DNA of 64,000 bases from Segatella baroniae B14. GTDB lineage: Bacteria; Bacteroidota; Bacteroidia; Bacteroidales; Bacteroidaceae. The notes under the pieces are model-generated. The model worked only from the letters and a program-made list of their open reading frames with translations, was not told where the DNA came from and ran no database searches. Shown piece by piece: positions 1 through 9,478 of this stretch; within the stretch, counting starts at the first letter, position 1, and every line of letters starts with the position of its first letter. The position numbers and the translations under genes are program-made. The DNA is taken from assembly GCF_022024235.1 (NCBI RefSeq), contig NZ_CP091799.1:2235001-2299000 (forward strand), in the 5' to 3' direction.

Positions 1-631
1 TGCCATCTATTTTAATAGCTCCTACTTTTTCAAAGTCAGAAAGAACACGTAGAAGCGAGAACTTTTGAATGCCAAATGAATCTGCGATTTCTTGGCGTGA
101 TCTTAGTAAGTGAATTTTGTTACTACCTTGCTCTCCTGATTGTTCCAAGAGTAGGTAAGCTACTTTCTCTTTAATAGTAAAGAGTGATAGTACTCTCATC
201 TTTGTTGTGAGAAATACATCAATATTAGAAAGTACTTCAATAAAATTCATGCGTATTTTTTCATCAGTATCAATTATGCTTTTGAGAGCTTGTGGCGACA
301 ACCGTAGGATTTCAACTTTTGTATCAGTTTCTACACTAACAGGCATCGCTTTATTCTTAGCAAAGATAAAGGCTGGTGCAACTAGGTTGCCTGGTTTTAA
401 TCTGCTTACCTCTACCTGTTTACCAGATAGAGATGACATACGGCAGATTAATATGCCACGGATAACAAAGTCTGCATGAAGGCAAGGCATACCAGCTAAA
501 GTAAAGACATCTTTTTTCTCATATACCACCAGTTTGTAGTTTACTCTCGACATGACCATTTCTATATCCAAAGGTTCCATACCCTTGAATAATGGGCATT
601 TTTGTAGTGTCTCTAAAACGTATTGTTGCAT
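1..631 (-). CDS. Crp/Fnr-family transcriptional regulator, C-terminus cut by the window edge
   Basis: The reverse strand from the ATG at 629-631 stays open to the window edge (210 codons), beginning MQQYVLETLQKCPLFKGMEP. The N-terminal half reads as a cyclic-nucleotide-binding-type beta-roll. The C-terminal part contains RQEIADSFGIQKFSLLRVL followed by AIKIDG, the usual wording of a Crp-type winged helix-turn-helix, so only the last few residues are missing. Such proteins bind a small effector, or sense redox state, and control transcription; the effector cannot be told from sequence. A TATCTTTG element on the reverse strand (652-659) is a likely -7 box. The gene is separated from the sugar porter by about 200 bp and is probably an independent unit. 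Confidence 0.85.
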   Translation of the reverse strand, partial: MQQYVLETLQKCPLFKGMEPLDIEMVMSRVNYKLVVYEKKDVFTLAGMPCLHADFVIRGILICRMSSLSGKQVEVSRLKPGNLVAPAFIFAKNKAMPVSVETDTKVEILRLSPQALKSIIDTDEKIRMNFIEVLSNIDVFLTTKMRVLSLFTIKEKVAYLLLEQSGEQGSNKIHLLRSRQEIADSFGIQKFSLLRVLSDFEKVGAIKIDG

Positions 632-830
632 ACTATATCTTATTAATAGCGCAAAGATACTGTTTTTTGATGGAAAAGTAAAAAATAGCAGTCTTCTTAT
701 AATGTAAAAAGGGGTGGAATATGTATCCCCCCCCCCTTGATGTATTTAGAATAATTATTTATGATAATCTGCTTATGTTTCCATAGATTATAAAACGAGT
801 CTCTCTATGAATGACAGATTAGGCTTCTTT
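632..830. other. Intergenic region with a C10 tract and weak hairpin
   Basis: This gap holds the likely promoter of the Crp/Fnr gene (reverse -7 at 652-659) and a run of ten C at 727-736. On the minus strand the resulting G-run can pair with CCCC near 712 and is followed by five T, so it may act as a weak terminator for the GH3-sugar porter operon. No gene is seen. Confidence 0.35.
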
Positions 831-2300
831 TTATTTTTTCCTCCAAAGCTTACTCATATCTTCTAGTGATTTACCTTTAGTCTCAGGAACAAGTCTCCAT
901 ACGAATATTGCAGCAATTACACAGATGACGCCATATAAACCATAGGTAAACCAATGACCGAAATTGTCTCCTTCGGACAAGTGCATATTAAACATTGGTA
1001 CGAAACTTGAACTGACAATCCAATTGAATATCCATTGGAAAGCTACAGCGATAGCTACAGCTTTTCCACGTATAGTATTTGGGAAAATTTCAGCGATGAG
1101 AACCCAACAGATAGGTCCCCAACTGAACATGAAAGAAGCACTATATACCATAATAGAAATCATAGTAACCAAATCAAGAGTAGGGTTGCCAAATGTCAAA
1201 GCTACGCCAAAAGCACCGATAGCCATACCAATACTTCCCCAAATAAGCAATGGTTTTCGACCCCATTTTTCAACAGTAAATACAGCTACTAATGTGAAGG
1301 ATATGTTAACTATGCCCATGATGACGGTTTGTACCATAGGGTTCTGCATGCCCATATCTTGGAAGATACGAGGAGCATAATATAATACAGCATTGATACC
1401 GACTGCCTGTTGGAATACGCTAAGCATGATACCTATAAAAATACACATGAAACCATATGAAAGCAATTTCTCGGTTTTCTCGGTCATGGTATTGTGGATA
1501 TCGTTGATAATTTGTTCTGCCGTGTTTTTTCCATTGATTTTAGTCAGAATAGATCGTGCAAGTTCTACTTTTCCCGTCATGACTAGATAGCGAGGAGTTT
1601 CTGGTACAAGACAGATAAGTATTGTAAATAGACCTGCTGGTATAGCTTCACTACCAAACATATAGCGCCATCCTGTAGATGCTGTCCATGAAGCTGCTTC
1701 TGGATTCATAATTTGATTGACGCCATTAACCAGCTCAATAATAGGGTTAACATGGTTGCCCAAGATGATAAAGTTGACAAAGTAAACAACTAATTGGCCA
1801 AAAATAATAGCAAATTGGTTGAAACTAACGAGCATACCTCGGATATCACTTGGTGCGACCTCACCGATATACATTGGGCAAATTGCAGAGGCTAAACCTA
1901 CACCTATACCGCCAATGATGCGATAGATGTTGAAGGTGACTAATAGATTTAAAGTAGCCTCTCCGTGATTAAAGAAGACAAATTCCGGTTCCATGCTTCC
2001 CAAAGCGGAAATAAAAAACATGGCGCCTGCAAAAATCAAGGACTTCTTTCGTCCCCAGTTCGAAGCGAGTATACCAGATAAGCCACTACCGATAATACAA
2101 CCAATCAAGGCGCTAGCACAGGTAAATCCATGCCAGCCATCGGTATAGTTAAAGTCTTTTGCACTCATAAAAAAGGCCTGTAGGCCCTTTTCGGCACCTG
2201 AGATGACAGCTGTATCATATCCGAAAAGAAGTCCGCCGAGTACAGCTACCAAAACAATAGAAGTTAAATAGAGTTTACTTCCTTTTTCTGTTTCTTGCAT
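831..2300 (-). CDS. MFS sugar porter (sugar/H+ symporter, XylE-like)
   Basis: A 489-residue inner-membrane transporter of the major facilitator sugar-porter family, of the usual length, with about 12 hydrophobic segments. Diagnostic motifs are visible: GRKK in the loop after helix 2 (about 83-86), PETPRYL after helix 6 (233-239), QQAVGINAVLYYAP in helix 7 (297-310) and PETKG near the C-terminus. Family members import pentoses or hexoses with protons; the substrate cannot be read, though xylose, arabinose or galactose would fit the GH3 partner. It lies 9 bp downstream of the GH3 gene on the same strand, so the two form an operon that releases a monosaccharide in the periplasm and then imports it. 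Confidence 0.9.
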   Translation of the reverse strand: MQETEKGSKLYLTSIVLVAVLGGLLFGYDTAVISGAEKGLQAFFMSAKDFNYTDGWHGFTCASALIGCIIGSGLSGILASNWGRKKSLIFAGAMFFISALGSMEPEFVFFNHGEATLNLLVTFNIYRIIGGIGVGLASAICPMYIGEVAPSDIRGMLVSFNQFAIIFGQLVVYFVNFIILGNHVNPIIELVNGVNQIMNPEAASWTASTGWRYMFGSEAIPAGLFTILICLVPETPRYLVMTGKVELARSILTKINGKNTAEQIINDIHNTMTEKTEKLLSYGFMCIFIGIMLSVFQQAVGINAVLYYAPRIFQDMGMQNPMVQTVIMGIVNISFTLVAVFTVEKWGRKPLLIWGSIGMAIGAFGVALTFGNPTLDLVTMISIMVYSASFMFSWGPICWVLIAEIFPNTIRGKAVAIAVAFQWIFNWIVSSSFVPMFNMHLSEGDNFGHWFTYGLYGVICVIAAIFVWRLVPETKGKSLEDMSKLWRKK

Positions 2301-2309
2301 TTTAAGGTT

Positions 2310-4883
2310 TTATTTTAGGTAAATAATTAATTTTTTCATATCAGGATCGTCACTATGTTGGCCAACCATGATTTCGTATTTTCCAGGGACTATTCGCATC
2401 GTGTTAGTCGTTTCATCCCATCCTTCAAAACGTTCGCGAGGTAGATTTATTGTAACTCTTTTCTTTTCATTAGCTTGCAATGAAACTTTTTGGAAAGCTT
2501 TTAATGTTTTTATAGGTCCATTTATATCTGCAGTCCGTCGTATGTATACTTGTATCGTTGTAGTGCCTTCGCATTTACCAGTATTGGTAACTTCTAGAGA
2601 GAGGTTGCCCTTTCGACGGTCATATTTGGCATTATCGTATGCAAATGTGGTATAGCTTAATCCATATCCGAAAGGATAAAGAGGAGCTTGGTGCAGATAA
2701 CGATACGTTCTACCTTTCATTGTATAATCATTATAGTCAGGTAGCTGACTATCATTCTTGTAGAAGGTTACAGGTAATTTTCCATTTGGATTATAATCAC
2801 CAAAGAGAACATCAGCGACTGCTTGTCCACCCATCTCTCCTCCATACCAAGCTTGTAAAATGGCATCTGCATTTCTGCTTTCCGGTTCAAGAGCTATTGC
2901 GCCACCCGAACAGTTTACAAATATTACTTTTTTACCAGAGTTGTGAAGTAAAGCTATCATATCACGCTGAGATTGTGGAAGTTCTATAGTGGTTCGATCG
3001 CCTCCTTTAAATCCAAGTTCGTTTACTTTCATTTCTTCACCTTCTAATCTTGGTGATATACCACCAACATAGATGACAACCTGGGCATCCCCTACTTTTT
3101 GTAAGAGCTCTTTTTCTGTCATCTTTACTAATGGCCCAAGGTCGAATTGTATGATAGCAGCTGCGTCATTCTGTACATAATCTATTTGTATCTTATAATC
3201 TTTGTTGGCTTCTACATGTACAATTTTATCACTTACATTGACTCTTTCGCGTGCTTTCCAACTATTGATTATGGTGTCACCGTCTATAATTATGCGAGCC
3301 AAATCATCACTTGAAAGTTTTAGGTGAATATCTTCTGATTTATTTGCATGGAAGGTTCCTTCATATTTAGCAGAAAAGTGTTCTAAATTTACACCAGGGG
3401 CGAAAACGGTTGCTCCACCGTTACTGAGATTGATAGGCTCAGTAATATCCATAGTAGTGGCTGGTGTACCATTCATTTTAGTATTGTTCCAGTAAGTTGC
3501 GCGCATACCAACTTTGCCATCAGGAGTTTTGAATTGGCTGAATCTACTGTCAATGAATTCGTTTTTGGTCAGACCACATCCTGGAATATATGATATATGT
3601 TTGCTTTTATTTTGCAAGCCTTCTAGTATACTGATAGTTTTTGTAGGATAGCCGTTATAGTTGCCCCAAAGCATGATTGAATCGTTGGCATTTGCTCCCA
3701 TAACTGCAATTCTTGCATTCTTTTGGAGGGGAAGTATACCATTATTTTTAAGAAGTGTCATTGATTCTTGAGCCATTTGGTAGGCAAGCTGTTTATGTTT
3801 AGAGCAAGCAATGAGGCTTTCTGGTAGTTGTGTCCATTCCACCATGTTATCAGAATCAAAGTCACCGAGTTTAAATCTAGCTTTAAGCAGACGCATTACG
3901 CTTACATTAATTTTTTCTTCTGATATTTCTCCTCTTTTTACAGCTTCTGGTAATTTATCATAGTTTGCTCCACATTCTACGTCTGTTCCTGCCAGTACTG
4001 CTTGAGCTGATGCTTGTGCTGCGTCTTGAGCAACTTCATGTCTGCCTTGTATCCAGAAATCACCAATAGCACCACAATCACTAACAACCATTCCTTTGAA
4101 TCCTAAGTCTTGACGTAATATTTGTTGAAGATACTTGTTACTACCACAGCAAGGTAGACCATCCATACTATGATATGCACACATAACTTCGGCTACATTG
4201 CCTTCTTGTATTAATGTCTTGAATGCTGGTAGATAGGTTTCCCAAAGATCTCTTGCGGGCAGATTTTCGATGTTAAATGAATGTCGGAGATATTCGGGAC
4301 CACTATGTACGGCAAAATGTTTGGCACAAGCAAGTAGTTTATAATATTTGCTATTTTTAGGTCCTTGTAAACCTTCTACAACAGCTAGTCCCATCTTACC
4401 TGTCAGATACGGATCTTCACCATAAGTTTCTTGACCTCTTCCCCAACGTGGATCTCTGAAAATATTGATATTTGGTGTCCAGATAGAAAGGCCTTGATAT
4501 CTTTTTATGTTTCCTGATTTGCGAGCCAGTGTATTTTTAATACGTGATTCATTACCTATAGCTGAAAAAATCTGCAGAAGTAACTGATCATTCCATGAAG
4601 CCGCCATGCCTGTTGTATTAGGAAATACAGTAGCAAATCCGTTGCGGGCTGTGCCATGCAGGGCTTCGCTCCACCATTCGAATGCTGGTATGTTGAGTCT
4701 TTTGATGGCTGGAGAACCATTTTGCATGAGTTTACATTTTTCTTCTAATGTTAATCGACTACAGAGATCTTCTGCTCTTTGTTCTGCCGATAAAGAAGGA
4801 TTTTGATAAGGTAAATGTTGTGCATGTAAGCTCAATATACTTGTGCTGACAATAAATAAAGTTATTAGTTGTTTACTTTTCAT
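2310..4883 (-). CDS. GH3 glycoside hydrolase with PA14 insertion
   Basis: An 857-residue exported enzyme. A signal peptide (about 1-21) is followed by the GH3 TIM-barrel domain, with NINIFRDPRWGRG (138-150), KHFAVHSGPE (188-197) and the nucleophile motif VVSDCGAIGDFW, where D269 is the expected nucleophile. The second alpha/beta domain carries a PA14-like insertion (about 450-590, starting near MRATYWNN), and a fibronectin-III-like domain ends the protein. GH3 enzymes of this layout are exo-acting beta-glucosidases, beta-xylosidases or alpha-L-arabinofuranosidases/arabinopyranosidases; the exact sugar is not decidable here. It is first in an operon with the sugar porter and divergent from an HTCS-type regulator, which is its likely controller. 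TATTTTTG on the reverse strand (4914-4921) is a plausible -7 box. Confidence 0.9.
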   Translation of the reverse strand: MKSKQLITLFIVSTSILSLHAQHLPYQNPSLSAEQRAEDLCSRLTLEEKCKLMQNGSPAIKRLNIPAFEWWSEALHGTARNGFATVFPNTTGMAASWNDQLLLQIFSAIGNESRIKNTLARKSGNIKRYQGLSIWTPNINIFRDPRWGRGQETYGEDPYLTGKMGLAVVEGLQGPKNSKYYKLLACAKHFAVHSGPEYLRHSFNIENLPARDLWETYLPAFKTLIQEGNVAEVMCAYHSMDGLPCCGSNKYLQQILRQDLGFKGMVVSDCGAIGDFWIQGRHEVAQDAAQASAQAVLAGTDVECGANYDKLPEAVKRGEISEEKINVSVMRLLKARFKLGDFDSDNMVEWTQLPESLIACSKHKQLAYQMAQESMTLLKNNGILPLQKNARIAVMGANANDSIMLWGNYNGYPTKTISILEGLQNKSKHISYIPGCGLTKNEFIDSRFSQFKTPDGKVGMRATYWNNTKMNGTPATTMDITEPINLSNGGATVFAPGVNLEHFSAKYEGTFHANKSEDIHLKLSSDDLARIIIDGDTIINSWKARERVNVSDKIVHVEANKDYKIQIDYVQNDAAAIIQFDLGPLVKMTEKELLQKVGDAQVVIYVGGISPRLEGEEMKVNELGFKGGDRTTIELPQSQRDMIALLHNSGKKVIFVNCSGGAIALEPESRNADAILQAWYGGEMGGQAVADVLFGDYNPNGKLPVTFYKNDSQLPDYNDYTMKGRTYRYLHQAPLYPFGYGLSYTTFAYDNAKYDRRKGNLSLEVTNTGKCEGTTTIQVYIRRTADINGPIKTLKAFQKVSLQANEKKRVTINLPRERFEGWDETTNTMRIVPGKYEIMVGQHSDDPDMKKLIIYLK

Positions 4884-5054
4884 TAGTGTTTTAAGATTAT
4901 GTATTCTTTATCGCAAAAATACAAAGAAAAGCGATTTAGTGTGTATATTTTTTGTTGGAATATTTTTTCTGATAATGTTTCACCTGTTTTATGAACGATT
5001 TTCCACCTGTCCATAATTCAATAAATACTTCTGATTATATTTTAAGGGAATATT

Positions 5055-5086
5055 TTTGACTATCTCAAAAAAAAATGGTAAGTTTG
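5055..5086 (+). promoter_or_regulatory. Promoter of the HTCS-type regulator
   Basis: TTTG at 5055-5058 and TAAGTTTG at 5079-5086 are separated by exactly 20 bp, matching the Bacteroidetes housekeeping promoter. Transcription would start near 5093, leaving a leader of about 27 nt. Confidence 0.7.
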
Positions 5087-5119
5087 CGATTAATCTAATT
5101 ATTTAAATCTAATCATTAT

Positions 5120-8100
5120 ATGAAAAGGCGAATTGGTATTATCCTTTGCTTTATTTTGACTAGTATCTTAAGCGTAGCACAACCTTATTGTAATGTCAAA
5201 ACGTATAGCGTGCGAGATGGGTTAGCGGCCAATAATATTTCAGGAATAGAACAAGATATTAACCAACTTATCTGGTTTGGTACACGAAATGGCTTATGCT
5301 GTTTTGATGGCTATCGTTTTACTACATTCCGTGATCAGCCCGGTGTCGGTGAAGTTTTGTCTACGAATCGTCTTTTAACTATTAAACCAAATTCTCAAGG
5401 TGATATCTGGTGTGCTACATACGATAAAAATCTATATTTGTTTAATTGTGAAACAAGTAAGTTTGTTGATGTTACTGCCATTATTAAACGAAAATTTGGA
5501 GTAGAATTTCATTTGAATCATGTCTATCCACTGAAGAATGGACATACGTGGGTAACGACTGGAGATGCTGAAAATTTATGCTTCTGTATAGATGATGTGA
5601 ATATTAAGAATGGTTATGGTATAGAAGCTTATGGAAAAATAGGTCGTAAGCTAAAAGGTAATGTACGTAAGGTGAGTGAGGATAGTCGTGGCAATGCATG
5701 GTTATTCACAGAAAATGGAGTAGAGTTGCCACATTATGGTATACCTTCTCGTATAAACTTCGAATATTTCTTGGAGAGTAAATATAAGAATATAAGTCAT
5801 TCTCGAAATATCTATTTGGCCTCTGATCGCATTCTTGCTGAATACCATCATGGTGCAAAGGATGTTCGTAGGCTTCCATTACCTGCTGAGGTTACGAGAA
5901 TTACTTCTATCATAGAGCGTGACAAGAATTATCTTGCTTTGGGAACGAATGTTGGTGTGGTGCTGTTTCATAAGAGAACGCATCAGGCACGAGTGTTATC
6001 TATGCAGAATCCTTCTCAACCATCCGCTTTGATTACTTTTTTGTATTTGGATAGTCGGGGAGCAATTTGGGCTTTCACTGAAGGTAATGGGGTTACACGT
6101 ATAGATCGTCAATTGCGTAAAGAATGGCTGATGGCTACAGCTTCTTCTGTTAATGTAGAAACAACCAGCGTAGATCCCTTTGTATATGAGGATCGAAATC
6201 ATACTGTATGGGTCGTACCTAACCAAGGTACTTTCAGTTATTATGATGAGCATAAGAAGAAATTAGTACCTTATGTGCTTACAACAGAAAATGGAGACGT
6301 AGCATGTGAGCCGTCTATCGATCGCAAATTTTTCGATTATCAGGGTAATATGTGGTTTACCAGTACCCACGACCTTACATTGGTAAATTTTAATACGCAC
6401 CGTTTCCAGATTATTCCGATAGCTTCTAAACGAGAGGTTCGTTCGGTTTGTGCTCTTCCTTCAGGCTTGGTATATGCGGGGTTGAATAATGGATGGGTGG
6501 CTTCAGTAACTCCAGATGGTGGAACTGCTCAGTTTGTTGGTTCTACAGGAGAGTTAGGCACTAATCCATATGCCTTCTCAGAAAAGATATATGCTATTTA
6601 TCATGATTCCAAGTCGCGCCTTTGGATGGGGGATCGTGTACATGGTATTTATCTCAAATGCCCTGGGAACGCTATGCAGCATTTGGTTCATGATGACAAA
6701 GATAAGTATTCTTTAGGTGATGACCATATTTACGATATTTTTGAAGATAGTCAACATCGTATCTGGGTGGCTACTTATGGTGGTGGTCTTAATTTGGTGC
6801 AGATGATGCCTAATGGTAAAATCAGATTTTTGTCGTCAAGGAATGTTTTCAAGAACTATCCGAAGGAAAAATTTGACAGGGTTCGTCGAATAACGGAAAC
6901 ACGGGATGGGCTGCTGATAGCTTCTACTACTGATGGTCTCTTGGTATTTGATGGTAAAGTGACATCACCAGCTCAAATGCAATTTCATACTTATACTCAT
7001 ATACCGGGCGATTCAACCTCTTTGGAAACAAGTGATGTACTCCAGACTTGTGTTACGCGTGATGGACATATATATGTAGTTACTATGTCGGGTAGCCTGC
7101 AGGTTATAACTGAGGGTAATTTGTTGCAAGGGAATGTACGTTTCAAATCCTTGCGTAATGCCTATACTTTAGGAGGTATTACACTATCTGTAGTAGAAGA
7201 TGGTTTAGGCAATTTATGGCTTCCTCGTGAAAACAGTTTGGAGTGTTATCATCCTAAAACAGGTGATTACAGTACATATGGAGCAGGAGAGTTGGGCGGT
7301 AGAATAGAGTTCTCTGAAGCAAAACCATTCTATGATTCTCGTACAGACCGTATTGTTTTAGGTGCTATGGGAGGACTTGTAATATTTCATCCTCGGAATA
7401 TACAGAAAAGTAGTTTTAAACCGAGAATTGTATTTACAAGTGCCCAATTTAATGGTGAGAGTGAACCTCAACCAATATTATATACTAAGGTTTTAGAAAT
7501 ACCTTCGGATAAGCGAAATCTTACCATTTCTTTCTCAGCACTCGATTATCACGACAATTATCTTATTCATTATGCTTATAAGATGGAAGGTGTGGATAAG
7601 TCGTGGAATTATGTAGGCTCTAATCACTGCGCTTCTTACAATCACTTGCCTGCAGGGCATTATAAATTATTGGTAAAGAGTACGAATGCCGATGGTATGT
7701 GGATGGATAATGTTACTACGCTGATGATACATGCTCAACCTACCTTCTGGGAAACGATTTGGGCTAAAATATTATATGTATTCTTTGGTGCAGGATTGCT
7801 CTATTTGTTCTTCTCTGTTTATTCTTTACGTAAACGTGCTCAGCTTGATGCAGAAATGGATCGCATGAAGACTAGCTTCTTTACTGAAATCGGTCATAAA
7901 CTTCGTACTCCTTTGACATTAATAGGTGGACCTGTTACACAAGTGCTAGATACAGAAAATCTTTCAGAGATAGGGCGTCGGCAGTTGGATATGGTACAAC
8001 GTAATTCTCGTCAGATGTTGGCTTTGGTTAATCGAATGCTTGACCATAATCATACTGATAATTATTTGGTGGATGATGCCAGTGCTCCTGTATTTTCATC

Positions 8101-8926
8101 TGCTTTGTCCGTTCCTATAAGTGATGCCGTAGAGGTATCTTCTCAGAGTAAGAGTAAACTGTTAATTGTAGAGGATAACAACGATTTGCGTTCATTCCTA
8201 ACTGAGATTTTACGAGTAAATTATGAAGTGATTTCTGCTGAAAATGGTAAGATCGGTTTGCAAAGAGCGGTCGATGAATTGCCAGACTTTATTATTACCG
8301 ATGTCATGATGCCTGTTATGGATGGATTGTCAATGGTACATCAGATTAAGCAGAATAAAGATATCTGCCATATTCCAGTTATAGTTCTATCGGCAAAGGC
8401 TTCGCTCGAAGATCGTCTGCAAGGTCTTCAGGAAGGTATAGATGATTATATTACTAAACCTTTTAGTGCAACCTATCTGAAACGTCGAATAGAAAATATA
8501 ATTTCTCAACGGCATGCCCTTCAACAGAGTTATTTGGAACAGATTACGCCAGAAAATAGTGCAGAATATAAATTAGAATCTCCGCAAATCGTTGATGCCG
8601 ACCAGCAAATGATGAAAACTTTGATGAATTTTCTAGAGGACAATATTGGTAATCCTGAATTGCGTATTGATGACCTGGCTTCTGCTGTTAACCTCGGCCG
8701 TACTGTGTTTTATGAGAAAATAAAGAGCATCGTTGGTATGACTCCAGTTGACTTCGTTAGACATGTGCGTATGCAGCGAGCTGAAGAATTGGTAGCCCGA
8801 AGTAAGTCTTCTTTTTCGGAAATCGCCTATGCTGTTGGTTTTTCAGATCCCAAGTATTTCAGCAAATGCTTTAAGAAAGAAACAGGTATGTCTCCTTCTG
8901 AATATCGTGAAAAAGTAAAGAAGTGA
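5120..8926 (+). CDS. HTCS-type sensor-regulator lacking the HATPase_c domain
   Basis: A 1268-residue membrane regulator of the hybrid two-component type. Visible in order: signal peptide (about 1-20); two-component-propeller repeats such as IWVATYGGGLNLV through about residue 760; a Y_Y_Y domain (about 770-860); one membrane helix (about 875-905); a HisKA segment with the H-box FFTEIGHKLRTPL (H926); a receiver with D1019, D1061 and K1113; and an AraC-type DNA-binding domain (about 1164-1268). Between the end of HisKA (LDH, 974-976) and the receiver (1014) there are only about 38 residues. The roughly 110-residue ATP-binding domain with its N, G1 and G2 boxes is absent, yet the reading frame is intact. 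It therefore cannot phosphorylate its own histidine in the usual way. It is divergent from the GH3-porter operon, its likely target. Confidence 0.9.
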   Translation: MKRRIGIILCFILTSILSVAQPYCNVKTYSVRDGLAANNISGIEQDINQLIWFGTRNGLCCFDGYRFTTFRDQPGVGEVLSTNRLLTIKPNSQGDIWCATYDKNLYLFNCETSKFVDVTAIIKRKFGVEFHLNHVYPLKNGHTWVTTGDAENLCFCIDDVNIKNGYGIEAYGKIGRKLKGNVRKVSEDSRGNAWLFTENGVELPHYGIPSRINFEYFLESKYKNISHSRNIYLASDRILAEYHHGAKDVRRLPLPAEVTRITSIIERDKNYLALGTNVGVVLFHKRTHQARVLSMQNPSQPSALITFLYLDSRGAIWAFTEGNGVTRIDRQLRKEWLMATASSVNVETTSVDPFVYEDRNHTVWVVPNQGTFSYYDEHKKKLVPYVLTTENGDVACEPSIDRKFFDYQGNMWFTSTHDLTLVNFNTHRFQIIPIASKREVRSVCALPSGLVYAGLNNGWVASVTPDGGTAQFVGSTGELGTNPYAFSEKIYAIYHDSKSRLWMGDRVHGIYLKCPGNAMQHLVHDDKDKYSLGDDHIYDIFEDSQHRIWVATYGGGLNLVQMMPNGKIRFLSSRNVFKNYPKEKFDRVRRITETRDGLLIASTTDGLLVFDGKVTSPAQMQFHTYTHIPGDSTSLETSDVLQTCVTRDGHIYVVTMSGSLQVITEGNLLQGNVRFKSLRNAYTLGGITLSVVEDGLGNLWLPRENSLECYHPKTGDYSTYGAGELGGRIEFSEAKPFYDSRTDRIVLGAMGGLVIFHPRNIQKSSFKPRIVFTSAQFNGESEPQPILYTKVLEIPSDKRNLTISFSALDYHDNYLIHYAYKMEGVDKSWNYVGSNHCASYNHLPAGHYKLLVKSTNADGMWMDNVTTLMIHAQPTFWETIWAKILYVFFGAGLLYLFFSVYSLRKRAQLDAEMDRMKTSFFTEIGHKLRTPLTLIGGPVTQVLDTENLSEIGRRQLDMVQRNSRQMLALVNRMLDHNHTDNYLVDDASAPVFSSALSVPISDAVEVSSQSKSKLLIVEDNNDLRSFLTEILRVNYEVISAENGKIGLQRAVDELPDFIITDVMMPVMDGLSMVHQIKQNKDICHIPVIVLSAKASLEDRLQGLQEGIDDYITKPFSATYLKRRIENIISQRHALQQSYLEQITPENSAEYKLESPQIVDADQQMMKTLMNFLEDNIGNPELRIDDLASAVNLGRTVFYEKIKSIVGMTPVDFVRHVRMQRAEELVARSKSSFSEIAYAVGFSDPKYFSKCFKKETGMSPSEYREKVKK

Positions 8927-8964
8927 AAAAGTTATATCTGTTTGATGTCAAGTCTTCATAAATA

Positions 8965-9100
8965 ACAACTCCGAACGCCTTTTCGCAAAGGAGCTCGGAG
9001 CGAGAGATTTGTACTGATTCACTAATCTTTTTACATTAAAACTCTAATAAACTATTAACGTATAACCTAATTTATAACCAAAACATTTAGTATCTTTTTA
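8965..9100 (-). ncRNA. Candidate small RNA B (minus strand, downstream of the HTCS gene)
   Basis: A minus-strand promoter at 9107-9138 has no reading frame after it. A transcript starting near 9100 would end at a GC-rich hairpin (8968-9001; CTCCGA pairing with TCGGAG, plus an inner CCTTT stem). The tract after the hairpin is only moderately U-rich (GTTGTTATTTATG), so the 3' end is uncertain. Its body resembles candidate RNA A at 29.4-29.6 kb: both contain the plus-strand words ATAACCT, ATAACCA and CTTTTTAT near TGTTTGC. Inferred; no expression evidence. Confidence 0.4.
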
Positions 9101-9106
9101 TGTTTG

Positions 9107-9138
9107 CAAATATACATACTTTTATTTTTGAGTGCAAA
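9107..9138 (-). promoter_or_regulatory. Minus-strand promoter of candidate small RNA B
   Basis: Read on the minus strand: TTTG (9135-9138), 20 bp, then TATATTTG (9107-9114). This is an exact match to the Bacteroidetes promoter, and no coding sequence lies downstream of it. Confidence 0.6.
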
Positions 9139-9345
9139 ATAAATAAGTTAATCACCTTAAAACTTCAATAAACGGGGTAAATTATCAGTTATTAATGTTA
9201 ATATACAGCTTTTTACGCGCCCAAATCTTAATAAATGGTAATGAAATATGCCTTTTGATGGAAAGATTTATCTTTTTTATAGGGTATCTTTGAAATTGGT
9301 ATTTTTATCTGTAATTTGTTTATATCTTATAAGATGAAATATATC

Positions 9346-9353
9346 TATCTTTG
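9346..9353 (+). promoter_or_regulatory. Candidate -7 element for the DXS-like gene
   Basis: TATCTTTG fits the TAnnTTTG consensus and would place the start of transcription near 9360, about 120 nt before the ATG. A second TATCTTTG lies at 9285-9292. Neither has a TTTG at the ideal upstream distance. The rest of the 9140-9478 gap shows no gene. Confidence 0.45.
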
Positions 9354-9478
9354 CACTCGTAAAATAAGTCATAATGCTTCAGTTTATCAGATAGGTAACT
9401 TTTAGAATAAAATATTAAGGTAAATAAGATTGTAAAGTAGGAAATTTGTTCCGCAAAAATTGAAAAAATCATTTAGGT

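Noticed and set aside
207..479. Plus-strand 90-codon frame
   Set aside because: It lies entirely opposite the Crp/Fnr gene, whose minus-strand frame is recognisable.
964..1380. Plus-strand 138-codon frame
   Set aside because: Opposite the sugar porter, which has clear family motifs; a shadow frame.
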